Counted from the stretch's first letter, positions 1 to 9,280 are shown. The stretch is 25,031 nucleotides of DNA from JABHQR01 sp043812455 (GCA_043812455.1 JBDRMB010000010.1:1-25031); one strand, 5' to 3'. Notes: a model not told the origin generated them from the sequence alone. Numbers and translations: made by a program.

Positions 1-3000
1 TGGATAGTAGTAGAGTCATAACTGCTTAAATTTGTTCCATCGCTGCCATTATTCTCTGTTTGGGTCGGAGGAATGAAAGGTGCTTCACCAACACTGTAAT
101 TAGTAAACTGAGTGACGTTGAAAACATAAGTGTCTGCATCACTTAACTCAGTACATATACTAGAATCACATTCAACACCATTTCGATAAGCAACTCTATC
201 GGTTAAACCCAAAGCACCAGTGTTATAAATTGTTATATTAGCACTTATATTCAAATAAGGTTGATTATCTGAATTGACAGAAATACTGTTACTACCAATT
301 TGTACATCTGAACTTAGATTACCAGCACCAAATGTTTGTGTCAACGTTGTGTTTGAAAAAATAATCTCCCCCTCTCCAGTATCTCTAAAGATTAAACTAG
401 CATTCTCAAAGTGATAATCACGAATATGTTCATCAAGGAAAAGTATATCTTTGTGATTTGCTCCACCACCATAAGTTTCAATTATCACATCAAATTGAGT
501 AGTGTCAGGATAAGTATTATTGTTTAATGTTAAATTATAAGCACCTTGGTTAATTGAAATACCTCTTTGTGATGATAAATTATTATAAAGAATATTATTA
601 CTGATAATTGTATGATTTGTATTATATAACACTATTGGTGTTTCGTACAATCCACTACTTAAATTAAAAATATTAGAATCAATAGTAAGTTGACTTACTG
701 AACCAGTATATAAAGGATTACTAAATCCTAACGAAGTGAAATTATTGTTAAGTATTTGCGTATTAGAACCATAAATACAAGCAGTGCAAGTATCATTACC
801 ATAAATTGTACCAGTATTATAAGATAAATTACATGATGAACCACTAATACTAAATGCTGTAGACTGATATCCATATGTAGTTATTATATTACGGTCTAAA
901 ACAAGATTATCACTATCACTACTAATTCCTTCAGCACTTGACCCATTTGTAATAATTGTGTTATTTTCAACTAAATTATTATCTGATGATTGAGTAAAAG
1001 TAATTCCATAAGCATTATCACCATTGGTAGTGATATTGTTATTAGTTATGTTATTATTAAGACCAGTAATGAAATCAATACCATTAGCAGAACTAGTAGT
1101 TGTTACAATAGTATTATTATCTAACAAATTATAATATGAATTAGTTATAACCTCTATTCCTTTAGAACTAGTTGAATTCATAGTAATGACATTATCTTCA
1201 ACAGTTGAAGAATTACTATTGGTTATACTAATTCCATTAGTACCAAAACTAAAAATGGTGTTAGAACTAATCATATTAGGACCATTAGATCCATCTACTT
1301 TAATACAATAATTACTACAATTTACATTATTTGATAAAATGTTATTATTTGAACCAGAAAAAACAATACTTTCACCGCTACCAGTTTCAACAACGATAGT
1401 GTTTAAAATTATTTCAGTATCACTTGTTGATGCTTGTAAACGTATCCCTTTTGTATCAGCTCCTTCAACAATTATAACATTTGAACTAATATAACTGTTA
1501 TTACAATCAGTAATATCTACCCCATGAGCACCAACACCACTAGTAGTAATATTATTGAGAGAAATGTTCGCATTTTCAGAATTTTGATCTAAAGCCATAC
1601 CCAAAGTACTATTATAACTAGTAGTAATTACATTTGATACAATCGTAGCGTTAGAAGCATTCGTTAAAGAAAATCCATAAGAAACATCACCTGTAGTAGT
1701 AATCACATTATTAGAATAAGTTCCCCTAAATAAATTATTAAGATTAATTGCTTCAGCACCTTCACCATAAGTATTAATAGTGTTAAAAGAGATTAAATTA
1801 TCATGAGATTGATCTTCAACCCAAAAACCACTGTTATTAGTTGAATAAAGGGTGTTTGAAGTAAAATTATTATCTGTGGAGTTGTGGATATAGACAGCGT
1901 TCTCACCACTATCAGTTACATTAATTATATTATTATCAAAAATATTGCTAAATACATCTTGAAAATAAACCCCATTTCCAACTGTGTTAGTAATGTTATT
2001 AAAACTAATATTGTTACCACTTTTACCGTACTGAACAAAAATGGAAGATGCTGCATTACCACTACTACTTATTACGTTATTTGTGACCGTGTTATCATTA
2101 CCACCTATTCTGATTCCTTGAGAATCTGTAACGGTAGAAGTTATGATATTTCCATTAGCAGTATTACCATCACATAAGTAAATATCTAATACATTTCCAG
2201 TACCAATTAAAGTATTTGAGTTAACAGTATTTGGACCAGAACCAAGGTAAACTGCAGCATTTGCACCTGCAGTAACTGTATTTGAATTAAAATTGTTATT
2301 ATCAGAATTACCATCTACTGAAAAACCATTGCCTGAGTTTTGACAATCAATCGTGTTCCCCGTAATTGTATTATATAAAGAATAAGTTGTTAAAATAATA
2401 CCATCAGAATCACTTACACTGGTTGTTGTGATATTATTATTAGTTATTGTATTTGCAGAACCGGCTATACCATAATAACCATCAGCACTAATACCACCAG
2501 TAATTATTGTATTATTATGGATTGTGTTTGATCCACCTTGGTTATTGAGGATACCAAAACCGGCAGTACCAGATGTGATAATTATATTCTCAGTGATATT
2601 ATTCTCTGAAGCTTCACTAATTACAATAGCAGTACCTTCTCCACCACCAACACCATTAGCAGTAGATGTAACAGAATTATTGTAAACTGTTGTGTTGCCC
2701 TTATAGTTTATAATAACACCAAAACTAAAATTAGTTATTCCTGCAAAATTTTTGATAGTTACATTACTAACATTATAAGCAACAATTCCAGTACCTGAGT
2801 TATCTCCAGTTATTGCATAACCTGCACCATCTAAAACAACATTATCAACAACTACAGTAAAACAACCGCCACTTATTGTTATATTTGAAGTTAAAGTTTT
2901 ATCTGAAGTTATTAAACCACAATTATCATAATTTTCTCCTACACTATAAGTAGTAAATCCAGTTACATTAAATATATAAGTGTCTGCATCTGATAACTTA

Positions 3001-4847
3001 GTACATGTTGGAGAATAACATTCAAGCCCATCTTTATAAGGTGCTTTATCTGTCAAACTTATACTATCTGTATTATAGAAAGTTAGATTAGCTGAAACGT
3101 TGAACCCAGACTGAGAAGAGTTAACAAAAATTGAATTGTTATTAATTTTAATATCATTACTTAAATTATCTCCTGATTGACTCACAGAATTATCAAAGAA
3201 CTTTAATTCACCCCAATTATTGTCTTTAAAAATAACCCCTACTTCCGTAAAACTATAATTCCTTATTTCCTGATCTAACAAAGTTAATCCAGAACAATTC
3301 GTAGATATTAGGTGCTGCCCAATTGTGTTCAATAAGGTGTTATTTCTTAACAAGACATTATCAGAAAAATTATCAATCATAAAATGATATTGATTGTCTG
3401 CAGATAAATTTAAAGTGTTTAATGAAATATTATTATTTGGAGAGGATCTTAAGTTTATTCCCCAACCATCAGAATAAGTACTTTTTTGATTAACAATGTT
3501 AGATTGAATAACATTATATTGAGAACCTGCATCAATAAACATCCCTTGCACATTCTGATTTCCACCATATGTTGTTATGTTGTTAGCACTAACATTGCTT
3601 GAATCCACATTATTGAAAGATATCCCTTTCGAATCATTATTGTACGTATCAATAACATTCTCGAGAAAAGTTATATTCTGAGAATTTGCTCCACCTACTG
3701 CTGTACTACTAGTTCCTGTAGTATTAATCACATTTTCAGAGATTATTGCGTCTTGAAATTGATTGACAAAAAGCCCATAAGAACTACTTCCAGCAGTGTT
3801 AATCTCATTTTCAGTGATAGTGGCCACTTGGGATGTAGCTACTATAATTCCCGAAGAACTACTTCCTCCAGTATTAATCACATTTCCTGTGATAATAGTG
3901 TCATCACCCGTGTCTGAATCAATTCCCAAATAAATAGCTGTCGAATCATCTCCACTTGTTGTGAATGTATTTGATAAGATACTAGTAGAGCTAGCCCCTG
4001 TGTTACTGATTGCTCCCCAGGCATAAGATCCAGAGGTAGTGACAGTATTATTAAACATAATATTCCCTGTAGAAATTAGATAAAAACCAGCTCCGAAAAA
4101 TCCAGTAGTAGTGATTGTATTAGAACTAAAATTGTTACTTGAACCCGCAACCACTACCGCCATTCCATTAGCTGAACCTCCATCACCATTTACCGTATTA
4201 ACTAAAGTATTATTAAAAACTGTATGACTACCACCACCACCAATACTAATTGCATTAGAATAATTATTGATTGAACCAAAATTTTTCACAGTTACATTAC
4301 TAACCCCATTAATTTCAATACCAGCCGTATCATAAGTGTTATTTCCCGTAATTGAATATCCTGCTCCATCAAGAACAATATTACTTGCTGTAACTGTAAA
4401 ACAAGTTGCATTAGATTCTATGTCTTGAATTAATGTAGAATCTTCAGTAATGGTTCCACAGGCAGATACATCACCCATTATCCCTAGTTGGTTAGTTGTC
4501 TCTGTTGGTTCTTGACTGATAGCAATACTCGGAGGTAAATTATCAAGAATTTCTATTTCTTTACTTTCTTCTCCTACAACTTCTAATTGATCATCTTCTT
4601 GACTATCAGCAAAAATAGAAACTATTGTCTGGTAAAAACTAGAAATTGTTCTAGTAATAAAACCCTCTTCTGAATATGTTTCCGAACTTTCAGATACTGC
4701 TGCTCCGGTGATATTATTGCTGAAGCCTAAATATGATAAGGTGAGTACTAAGATAACAAATACTAATAATAATTTCCAGCTAAGTTCTAAACTGAAGTGA
4801 CTTGTTTTTACTTTCCTTTTTTTGTTATATTTTTTATTATTTATCAT
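1..4847 (-). CDS. Giant beta-helix surface protein, C-terminus beyond window
   Basis: The frame opens at ATG 4847 and stays open to the window edge, giving 1,615 visible codons; I read long stretches along the frame and met no stop. Residues 1-24 are basic, 25-42 form one hydrophobic anchor, followed by ITGAAV, a pattern I associate with DPANN membrane proteins (from memory). An acidic, Ser/Pro-rich linker leads to two tandem modules starting near residues 128 and 642. Each begins with a Cys-containing strand pair and an LDGAGY-ITG motif, continues as a long ladder of Asn/Ile/Thr-rich repeats typical of right-handed beta-helix (NosD/pectate-lyase-like) folds, and ends in a cap domain with paired Cys and a SDADTY-FNVT-YSVGE motif. 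N-x-S/T sequons are very frequent. The last residues seen are a Pro/Ser/Gly linker, so more domains probably follow. Likely a membrane-anchored, extracellular, glycosylated adhesin or polysaccharide-binding protein; no catalytic motif was identified. Confidence 0.85.
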   Translation of the reverse strand, partial: MINNKKYNKKRKVKTSHFSLELSWKLLLVFVILVLTLSYLGFSNNITGAAVSESSETYSEEGFITRTISSFYQTIVSIFADSQEDDQLEVVGEESKEIEILDNLPPSIAISQEPTETTNQLGIMGDVSACGTITEDSTLIQDIESNATCFTVTASNIVLDGAGYSITGNNTYDTAGIEINGVSNVTVKNFGSINNYSNAISIGGGGSHTVFNNTLVNTVNGDGGSANGMAVVVAGSSNNFSSNTITTTGFFGAGFYLISTGNIMFNNTVTTSGSYAWGAISNTGASSTSILSNTFTTSGDDSTAIYLGIDSDTGDDTIITGNVINTGGSSSSGIIVATSQVATITENEINTAGSSSYGLFVNQFQDAIISENVINTTGTSSTAVGGANSQNITFLENVIDTYNNDSKGISFNNVDSSNVSANNITTYGGNQNVQGMFIDAGSQYNVIQSNIVNQKSTYSDGWGINLRSSPNNNISLNTLNLSADNQYHFMIDNFSDNVLLRNNTLLNTIGQHLISTNCSGLTLLDQEIRNYSFTEVGVIFKDNNWGELKFFDNSVSQSGDNLSNDIKINNNSIFVNSSQSGFNVSANLTFYNTDSISLTDKAPYKDGLECYSPTCTKLSDADTYIFNVTGFTTYSVGENYDNCGLITSDKTLTSNITISGGCFTVVVDNVVLDGAGYAITGDNSGTGIVAYNVSNVTIKNFAGITNFSFGVIINYKGNTTVYNNSVTSTANGVGGGEGTAIVISEASENNITENIIITSGTAGFGILNNQGGSNTIHNNTIITGGISADGYYGIAGSANTITNNNITTTSVSDSDGIILTTYSLYNTITGNTIDCQNSGNGFSVDGNSDNNNFNSNTVTAGANAAVYLGSGPNTVNSNTLIGTGNVLDIYLCDGNTANGNIITSTVTDSQGIRIGGNDNTVTNNVISSSGNAASSIFVQYGKSGNNISFNNITNTVGNGVYFQDVFSNIFDNNIINVTDSGENAVYIHNSTDNNFTSNTLYSTNNSGFWVEDQSHDNLISFNTINTYGEGAEAINLNNLFRGTYSNNVITTTGDVSYGFSLTNASNATIVSNVITTSYNSTLGMALDQNSENANISLNNITTSGVGAHGVDITDCNNSYISSNVIIVEGADTKGIRLQASTSDTEIILNTIVVETGSGESIVFSGSNNNILSNNVNCSNYCIKVDGSNGPNMISSNTIFSFGTNGISITNSNSSTVEDNVITMNSTSSKGIEVITNSYYNLLDNNTIVTTTSSANGIDFITGLNNNITNNNITTNGDNAYGITFTQSSDNNLVENNTIITNGSSAEGISSDSDNLVLDRNIITTYGYQSTAFSISGSSCNLSYNTGTIYGNDTCTACIYGSNTQILNNNFTSLGFSNPLYTGSVSQLTIDSNIFNLSSGLYETPIVLYNTNHTIISNNILYNNLSSQRGISINQGAYNLTLNNNTYPDTTQFDVIIETYGGGANHKDILFLDEHIRDYHFENASLIFRDTGEGEIIFSNTTLTQTFGAGNLSSDVQIGSNSISVNSDNQPYLNISANITIYNTGALGLTDRVAYRNGVECDSSICTELSDADTYVFNVTQFTNYSVGEAPFIPPTQTENNGSDGTNLSSYDSTTI
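87..2939 (-). repeat. Module 2 of the giant protein (longer beta-helix plus cap)
   Basis: About 950 residues. It starts with NCGLITSDKTL and LDGAGYAITG, has a beta-helix nearly twice as long as module 1, and ends with the cap (SDADTYVFNVTQF-TNYSVGE near 90). Cap copies align almost gap-free over about 95 residues, including two Cys near the GVEC/GLEC position. Confidence 0.7.
2940..4470 (-). repeat. Module 1 of the giant protein (beta-helix plus cap)
   Basis: About 510 residues. It starts with ACGTITEDSTL and LDGAGYSITG and ends with the cap segment SDADTYIFNVTGF-TTYSVGE near 2950. The same start and cap order recurs in module 2, so the two are a tandem domain duplication with a shorter helix here. 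Confidence 0.7.
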
Positions 4848-4857
4848 ATTTTTCTAT

Positions 4858-5027
4858 TCATTTACCTTTTTCTTCCAATTCTTTTTTCATCCACAATTCA
4901 ATTTTCTTAGAAAGCATGATGGCATTTTCTTCACAGTACTGTTTGAAAGAGTCATAAGTAGCAGAATCTATACTCAGTGTTACCTTTTTGTTACTCTTTC
5001 TTTTAGTTGCGATTTTAAGTTAGACAT
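4858..5027 (-). pseudogene. Ribbon-helix-helix (CopG-like) small protein, frameshifted
   Basis: The reading frame ending at TGA 4860-4858 encodes KKVTLSIDSATYDSF followed by KQYCEENAIMLSKKIELWM, a classic short strand plus two helices as in Arc/CopG-type DNA-binding proteins. That frame has no ATG, GTG or TTG start after its upstream stop. The only plausible start, ATG 5027, is in another frame and reaches a stop after 15 codons. Adding one A to the A-run at 5016-5013 (TTTT on plus) joins them into a 56-residue protein beginning MSNLKIATKRKSNKK. So this is either a real one-base deletion or a homopolymer sequencing error. The gene ends 10 nt before the giant surface gene and would be its upstream operon partner. 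Confidence 0.6.
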
Positions 5028-5066
5028 TGTTTTTGCATTTATAAAGTTTTCTTTTTATGTGATATT

Positions 5067-5075
5067 ATTTATATA
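5067..5075 (-). promoter_or_regulatory. TATA box for the RHH / surface-protein operon
   Basis: Reads TATATAAAT on the minus strand, about 44 nt upstream of ATG 5027. A second TATA-like CTTTATAAA lies at 5046-5038 but is too close to that ATG for a leaderless start. Confidence 0.4.
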
Positions 5076-5183
5076 GAAATCCATAGAAATATTAATTTAT
5101 CGCAACCAAATTTTACCAAAAAAGTAATTCAATTAAATGGATATCAATCTAAATTTCTCCTAAATAACTTTAATCACAATAAT

Positions 5184-5192
5184 CAATATAAA
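5184..5192 (+). promoter_or_regulatory. TATA box of the Mre11-like gene
   Basis: CAATATAAA centred about 28 nt upstream of ATG 5216, the spacing expected for a leaderless archaeal transcript. Confidence 0.5.
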
Positions 5193-5215
5193 CAAGCTTT
5201 TATCTGAGATTTATC

Positions 5216-6532
5216 ATGAAATATGCACACATCGCAGATCTGCACCTTGGCTCCTGGCGAGATCAAAGAATGCGAGATCTTTCTACCAAAGCATTTCTTT
5301 CCGCAGTTAATGATTGTGTTGCTCGAAGAGTGGATTTTATTCTCTTTGCGGGAGATTTGTTTAATACTTCCTTGCCATCTATTGATACACTTAAGATTAT
5401 TACCAGTAAGCTAAAAGAATTGAATGAAAAAGGAATTAGTTTGTATACAATTGCAGGTTCTCATGACTTTTCTCCCAGCGGAAAAACAATGTTAGATGTG
5501 TTAGAGAACGCTGGGCTTTTAATCAATGTTTGTAAAGGTACAGTTAATCCTGAAACTAAACAGTTGGAACTGAACTTTACAGTTGATTCAGGTACAGGGG
5601 CTAAAATTACTGGAATAATTGGTAGACGTGGGCTCCTTGATAAGACTTATTATGAAAATTTGAATCGAGAAAGTTTTGAAAAGGAAGGAAGAACTGCATC
5701 TGGAAAACAAGCGTACAAAATATTCATGTTTCATACAACTTTAACTGAACTTAAGCCAAAACATTTGGAAATGATGGATTCTCAACCAGCATCTTTCTTG
5801 CCGAAAGGGTTCAATTATTATGCTGGTGGGCATGTACATCATCCCACTAAAATTGATATTCCAGAACTTGGTGTTATGACTTATCCCGGAGCACTGTTTC
5901 CTAACAACTTTGCTGAACTTGAAAAGTATAGTAAAGGAGGGTATTATCTTATTAGTGTTTCAGATAGTGCTGGTGAAAATAGTGGAGGTGGTTCTGGACA
6001 AGGACAAAGCATTGCACAAGATATTGAATGGATTCCTATTGAAGTTATCAAACATCAAAGTTTAGTGTTAGATTGTAAACAAAAAACTCCAGAACAAGTT
6101 AAATCAGAAATAATTGCACATTTCTCTAATGAAGAACTTTCTGATTTGAATAACACTTTAGTTACTATTAGATTATTTGGGCAACTGAGTGAAGGTAAAA
6201 CTAGTGACATCAATTTCCAAGAAATTTTTGACCAACTTTATCAGCAAGGTGCTTATTTTGTAATGAAAAATGCTAACAAACTAACCAGTAAAGAATTTGA
6301 AGAAATCAAAACTGGCGTAGGAGACTTATCTAATGAAGAAGTTGAAGAAAATATTATCAAGGAACATTTACAACAATTTAACACCTTTGAAGCTGGTACT
6401 GAATTACAATTGATTAAATCTTTAATTAATGTTCTTAACACCAAAAAGGGTGATGGTGAGAAAGTTTACGATTTCGATGATCGGATCATGAACGAGATTG
6501 ATACTGTGCTTGACCAGAATGATAAAAGTTAA
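5216..6532 (+). CDS. Mre11/SbcD-like DNA double-strand-break nuclease
   Basis: A 438-residue metallophosphoesterase with the Mre11 motif order: D8 and H10 in ADLHLG, D47 in AGDLFN, H83 in GSHD, H173 in MFHT, and H206 and H208 in GGHVHH. Spacing closely resembles that of Pyrococcus Mre11. The usual Asn metal ligand of GNHD is replaced by Ser (S82). A capping domain follows from about residue 270, then a charged, partly helical C-terminus. Mre11 proteins process DNA ends with Rad50; no Rad50 gene is in the window. The start is set by a TATA box about 28 nt upstream. The gene ends 1 nt from the convergent methyltransferase. An orphan phosphoesterase of the same superfamily is the alternative. 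Confidence 0.85.
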   Translation: MKYAHIADLHLGSWRDQRMRDLSTKAFLSAVNDCVARRVDFILFAGDLFNTSLPSIDTLKIITSKLKELNEKGISLYTIAGSHDFSPSGKTMLDVLENAGLLINVCKGTVNPETKQLELNFTVDSGTGAKITGIIGRRGLLDKTYYENLNRESFEKEGRTASGKQAYKIFMFHTTLTELKPKHLEMMDSQPASFLPKGFNYYAGGHVHHPTKIDIPELGVMTYPGALFPNNFAELEKYSKGGYYLISVSDSAGENSGGGSGQGQSIAQDIEWIPIEVIKHQSLVLDCKQKTPEQVKSEIIAHFSNEELSDLNNTLVTIRLFGQLSEGKTSDINFQEIFDQLYQQGAYFVMKNANKLTSKEFEEIKTGVGDLSNEEVEENIIKEHLQQFNTFEAGTELQLIKSLINVLNTKKGDGEKVYDFDDRIMNEIDTVLDQNDKS

Positions 6533-6533
6533 G

Positions 6534-7232
6534 TTATCGCTTCTTTAATTTAAACACCAAAAACGTTGGATTTTTACAATGCCAAGTGTTGTTTTCTGTT
6601 TTTGCTTGTGGTTCTTTAAAGCTTAATAATTCAAATCCATTTTCTAAGAAAGCAGAAAAATAATCTTCTAAGGGTTTGTGAAAATGTTCCATTCTTGCCG
6701 TTCCACCCCACGTTCTAATAATCTTTCTTCTCTCAAAATAGTTGCCTAAAATTATTTTCTTACCAAAAATCTTTATTTTTCCGACTATACTTTTTTCTTG
6801 ATAGAATACTGGATTCGTCACTGAAAAAACGATTATTCCTTTATTCTTCAAAACTCGGTTGCATTCCTTGAAAAGGGACTTCAAATCTTCTAAATGATCA
6901 AAAGCTAAACTAGATGTGATTATATCAAAACTACAATCTTCAAATGGAAATTTATTTGAAATGTCATAAATCATAAATTTTGTATTTGGAATGTTTAGTT
7001 TTTGTGCATGTTCTATTTCTTTTTTTGAGTTGTCCACTGCAGTAACAATAGCACCATTTTCAGAGTAATGTTTTGCATATTCTCCAAATCCACAACCTAA
7101 ATCCAATAATTTTAAATTTCTAATATTTTCTAATAATTGAAGCATGGTAGGAAATTCTGCATTCATGTTCTTTTCAAACATATTACTTCTCATGGTGATA
7201 TATTCTTTTGCAAATTTATCATATTGGGACAT
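6534..7232 (-). CDS. Class I SAM-dependent methyltransferase
   Basis: 232 residues from ATG 7232. Motif I is LLDLGCGFG (residues 42-50), the acidic ribose-binding residue is D67 in TAVDNS, and later motifs include FDIITSSLAFDHL and the RVLKNKGIIVFSV strand, so the Rossmann-like methyltransferase core is complete. The substrate cannot be read from sequence; the C-terminal part (WGGTARMEHFHKPLEDY) resembles small-molecule methyltransferases of the UbiE/Methyltransf_11 type. An in-frame GTG at 7247 could extend it by five codons, but a TATA element at 7255-7264 is 27 nt from ATG 7232, which favours a leaderless ATG start. Confidence 0.85.
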   Translation of the reverse strand: MSQYDKFAKEYITMRSNMFEKNMNAEFPTMLQLLENIRNLKLLDLGCGFGEYAKHYSENGAIVTAVDNSKKEIEHAQKLNIPNTKFMIYDISNKFPFEDCSFDIITSSLAFDHLEDLKSLFKECNRVLKNKGIIVFSVTNPVFYQEKSIVGKIKIFGKKIILGNYFERRKIIRTWGGTARMEHFHKPLEDYFSAFLENGFELLSFKEPQAKTENNTWHCKNPTFLVFKLKKR

Positions 7233-7254
7233 AAGAAATTGAATCACTAATTGA

Positions 7255-7264
7255 TATATAAAAA
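7255..7264 (-). promoter_or_regulatory. TATA box of the methyltransferase gene
   Basis: TTTTTATATA on the minus strand, centred 27 nt upstream of ATG 7232. It decides between ATG 7232 and the upstream GTG 7247. Confidence 0.5.
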
Positions 7265-7320
7265 TTTACACTCTTAAATCTTTATATCTTGTTTTGATGG
7301 CATATCAAAAACAAAAAGAA

Positions 7321-7327
7321 TTTAAAG
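7321..7327 (+). promoter_or_regulatory. TATA-like box of pgk
   Basis: TTTAAAG centred 29 nt upstream of ATG 7353, consistent with leaderless transcription. Confidence 0.4.
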
Positions 7328-7352
7328 CAATAAACTGTTTTCTTTGATATAG

Positions 7353-8633
7353 ATGTTAAAAAAACTAAGAAAGAGGATAGTTAAGAGTATTTTATCTAAA
7401 AATAAAGCTAGAGTAAAATTCTTGCAAGATGTTAAGATTAAAGATAAAACTGTTCTGGTCAGAGTAGATTATAACATTCCTTTGAAAAAAGTTAAAGGAA
7501 AGTTGAAGGTTTCAGATAATGAAAAAATAGTTGCTGGCATTCCAACAATCAAATATTTATTAGCTAACAATTGTAAGATTATATTGATGAGTCATTTGGG
7601 AAGACCAAATGGTAAAAGTGTTGCTGGCCTTAGGTTAAACCCAGTTGCTCAAGAGCTTAAGAAATTGTTTGTTAAGAACAAGATTAAATCCAAATTAGTT
7701 AAATTAAATGATTGTATTGGTCCAGAAGTTCAAGCTAAAGTTGAGAGAGGTAAAGCTGAAGATATTTTCTTGCTAGAAAATTTGCGGTTCTATAAGGAAG
7801 AGGAAGAAAATGATTATGCCTTTGCACATTCCTTAGCAGAACTTGCTGAAATTTATGTTAATGACGCTTTTGCAGTATCTCACAGAAAACATGCTTCGGT
7901 TAATGCTGTTACTAAATTTTTGCCATCAGTTGCAGGTCTGTTATTGCAGATTGAGATTTTGAACTTGAAACGCGGTTTAGTTCCTGAAAGACCCGCAGTG
8001 TGGTTAATGGGCGGTGCCAAATTAAAAAAGGTAGAATTATTAGAAAGTGCTTTGTCTCGAGCAGATAAGGTGTTAATTGGTGGAGCATTATGTTTCTCAT
8101 TCCTGAAAGCAAAAGGTATCCCAGTTGGTAATTCATTGATTGATTATGAAACTGTTAAGATTGCTAAGAGATTTCTGAATGATAAGCGAGCAAAGAAAAT
8201 TATATTGCCCTTAGATTTTGTTTGTACGAAAAAGATGTCTGCAAAAGCAAAAATTCATTTGAGAGAGTATAATGAAATCCCTAACGATGAAATTGCATTA
8301 GACATCGGTCCAAAAACTGTACAATTGTTTGAACTACATTTGAACAAAGCTAAAACTGTGGTATGGAACGGTCCGATGGGATATTTTGAGTATGATAAGT
8401 TTGCTAAAGGCAGTAAATCTCTCGCTAAAACTATTGCTGAAATTACTGTTAAGAACAAAACGTTCAGTATTGCTGGTGGTGGCGAAACAGCTGCTATGAT
8501 TAAGAAGTTTAAGTTGAAGAACAATTTTACTCACATTTCTACAGGTGGTGGTGCATCTTTGATGTTTTTATCTGGCAAGAAGTTGCCTGCGATAATTGCT
8601 CTTGAAGAAAGTAGCGGGGTGTTTGTGAAGTGA
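7353..8633 (+). CDS. pgk: Phosphoglycerate kinase
   Basis: 426 residues. Catalyses reversible phosphate transfer between 1,3-bisphosphoglycerate and ADP in glycolysis/gluconeogenesis, in the cytoplasm. Signature segments appear in family order: VLVRVDYNIP near residue 35, MSHLGRPNGK, LLENLRFYKEEEEND, YVNDAFAVSHRKHAS, GGAKLKKVELLE, VWNGPMGYFE, GGGETAAMIKKF and the C-terminal STGGGASLMFLSGK. Both the 3-phosphoglycerate basic patch and the nucleotide-binding Gly-rich loops are present, so it should be active. It carries a basic N-terminal extension of roughly 18 residues compared with the usual start. It ends 5 nt from the stop of the convergent unknown gene. No other glycolytic gene is adjacent. 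Confidence 0.95.
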   Translation: MLKKLRKRIVKSILSKNKARVKFLQDVKIKDKTVLVRVDYNIPLKKVKGKLKVSDNEKIVAGIPTIKYLLANNCKIILMSHLGRPNGKSVAGLRLNPVAQELKKLFVKNKIKSKLVKLNDCIGPEVQAKVERGKAEDIFLLENLRFYKEEEENDYAFAHSLAELAEIYVNDAFAVSHRKHASVNAVTKFLPSVAGLLLQIEILNLKRGLVPERPAVWLMGGAKLKKVELLESALSRADKVLIGGALCFSFLKAKGIPVGNSLIDYETVKIAKRFLNDKRAKKIILPLDFVCTKKMSAKAKIHLREYNEIPNDEIALDIGPKTVQLFELHLNKAKTVVWNGPMGYFEYDKFAKGSKSLAKTIAEITVKNKTFSIAGGGETAAMIKKFKLKNNFTHISTGGGASLMFLSGKKLPAIIALEESSGVFVK

Positions 8634-8638
8634 TGAAT

Positions 8639-9280
8639 TTACGACAATTCCTGTAAAGATTTCCATAACCCCTCTGCATGATATAACCTTTTTTTAAACG
8701 CTGAAGCAATATCAAAATTATCACTCATACTTCTAATTGGAATTCTCTGGTACGTTGTTATTTTTCCCTCATTGTCAAATGATAGAGAATAAAGCTGTCT
8801 TGGTGTCTTTGGAAAACCTTTAATTCCAAAACTATCCCTTGAACCATTAACTAATCTCAAATCACAAGGTGCTTCTAGAATATAAAACAAAATGTCATCA
8901 TCCCGAATATCGTCAAATTCAAGTATAGGAGTAACTAAACCTTTTGGTTGCAGTGTTGATTCGACAAGTTGTTGGCCTAATAGTACCCAGATTTCTTGTA
9001 AAACCATTTTCATATCTAAGAATGTTCTTTGCATTTTCATATCTGCATTAATACGAACAAAAGCATCTTCCTCGTGCAAGTAAGGAAACTTATTACCATT
9101 TTCACGGACAATTTCCCTATATTTCTTATAATCACGAGAACTAGAAGACGATTGAATTTCATTAATAAGAGATACATAAGCTTTTAAGGCAAAGTCAGTA
9201 GATGAACATGCAACATAACCAGAACTCCAAAGATCTTTGACCTTCTTTACTTGGTATCGCATACGACTTTCCAAACTCAT
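8639..9280 (-). CDS. Uncharacterised 213-residue protein
   Basis: Not recognised. It has no signal peptide or membrane segment and is predicted cytoplasmic. The N-terminal 120 residues look helical (basic start, Ser-rich SSSSS stretch near residues 44-48, then a long helix QRTFLDMKMVLQEIWVLL). The second half is strand-rich and acidic (EFDDIRDDDILFYILEAP), followed by YSLSFDNEGKITTYQRIPI and a helical tail. ATG 9280 is the first start in the frame. It is 38 nt downstream of the coiled-coil gene, so it could be the last gene of the ychF operon. It converges on pgk with 5 nt between stop codons. Confidence 0.7.
   Translation of the reverse strand: MSLESRMRYQVKKVKDLWSSGYVACSSTDFALKAYVSLINEIQSSSSSRDYKKYREIVRENGNKFPYLHEEDAFVRINADMKMQRTFLDMKMVLQEIWVLLGQQLVESTLQPKGLVTPILEFDDIRDDDILFYILEAPCDLRLVNGSRDSFGIKGFPKTPRQLYSLSFDNEGKITTYQRIPIRSMSDNFDIASAFKKRLYHAEGLWKSLQELS

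Noticed and set aside
1884..2177. Plus-strand reading frame of 97 codons
   Set aside because: It is the in-register complement of the giant beta-helix gene; its Ile/Thr/Asn-rich translation mirrors the codons on the minus strand.
1..4847. CRISPR-like repetitive DNA in the first 4.8 kb
   Set aside because: The repetition is at amino-acid level (beta-helix rungs) without uniform direct repeats and spacers.
4980..4990. Programmed -1 frameshift in the ribbon-helix-helix gene at A-AAA-AGG
   Set aside because: Slipping would mismatch the A-site tRNA, and the product would lose the natural KRKSNKK run that a one-base insertion restores.
4822..5076. Plus-strand Phe-rich frame of 84 codons
   Set aside because: Antisense to A-rich codons of the ribbon-helix-helix gene and the surface-gene start; composition is that of a shadow frame.
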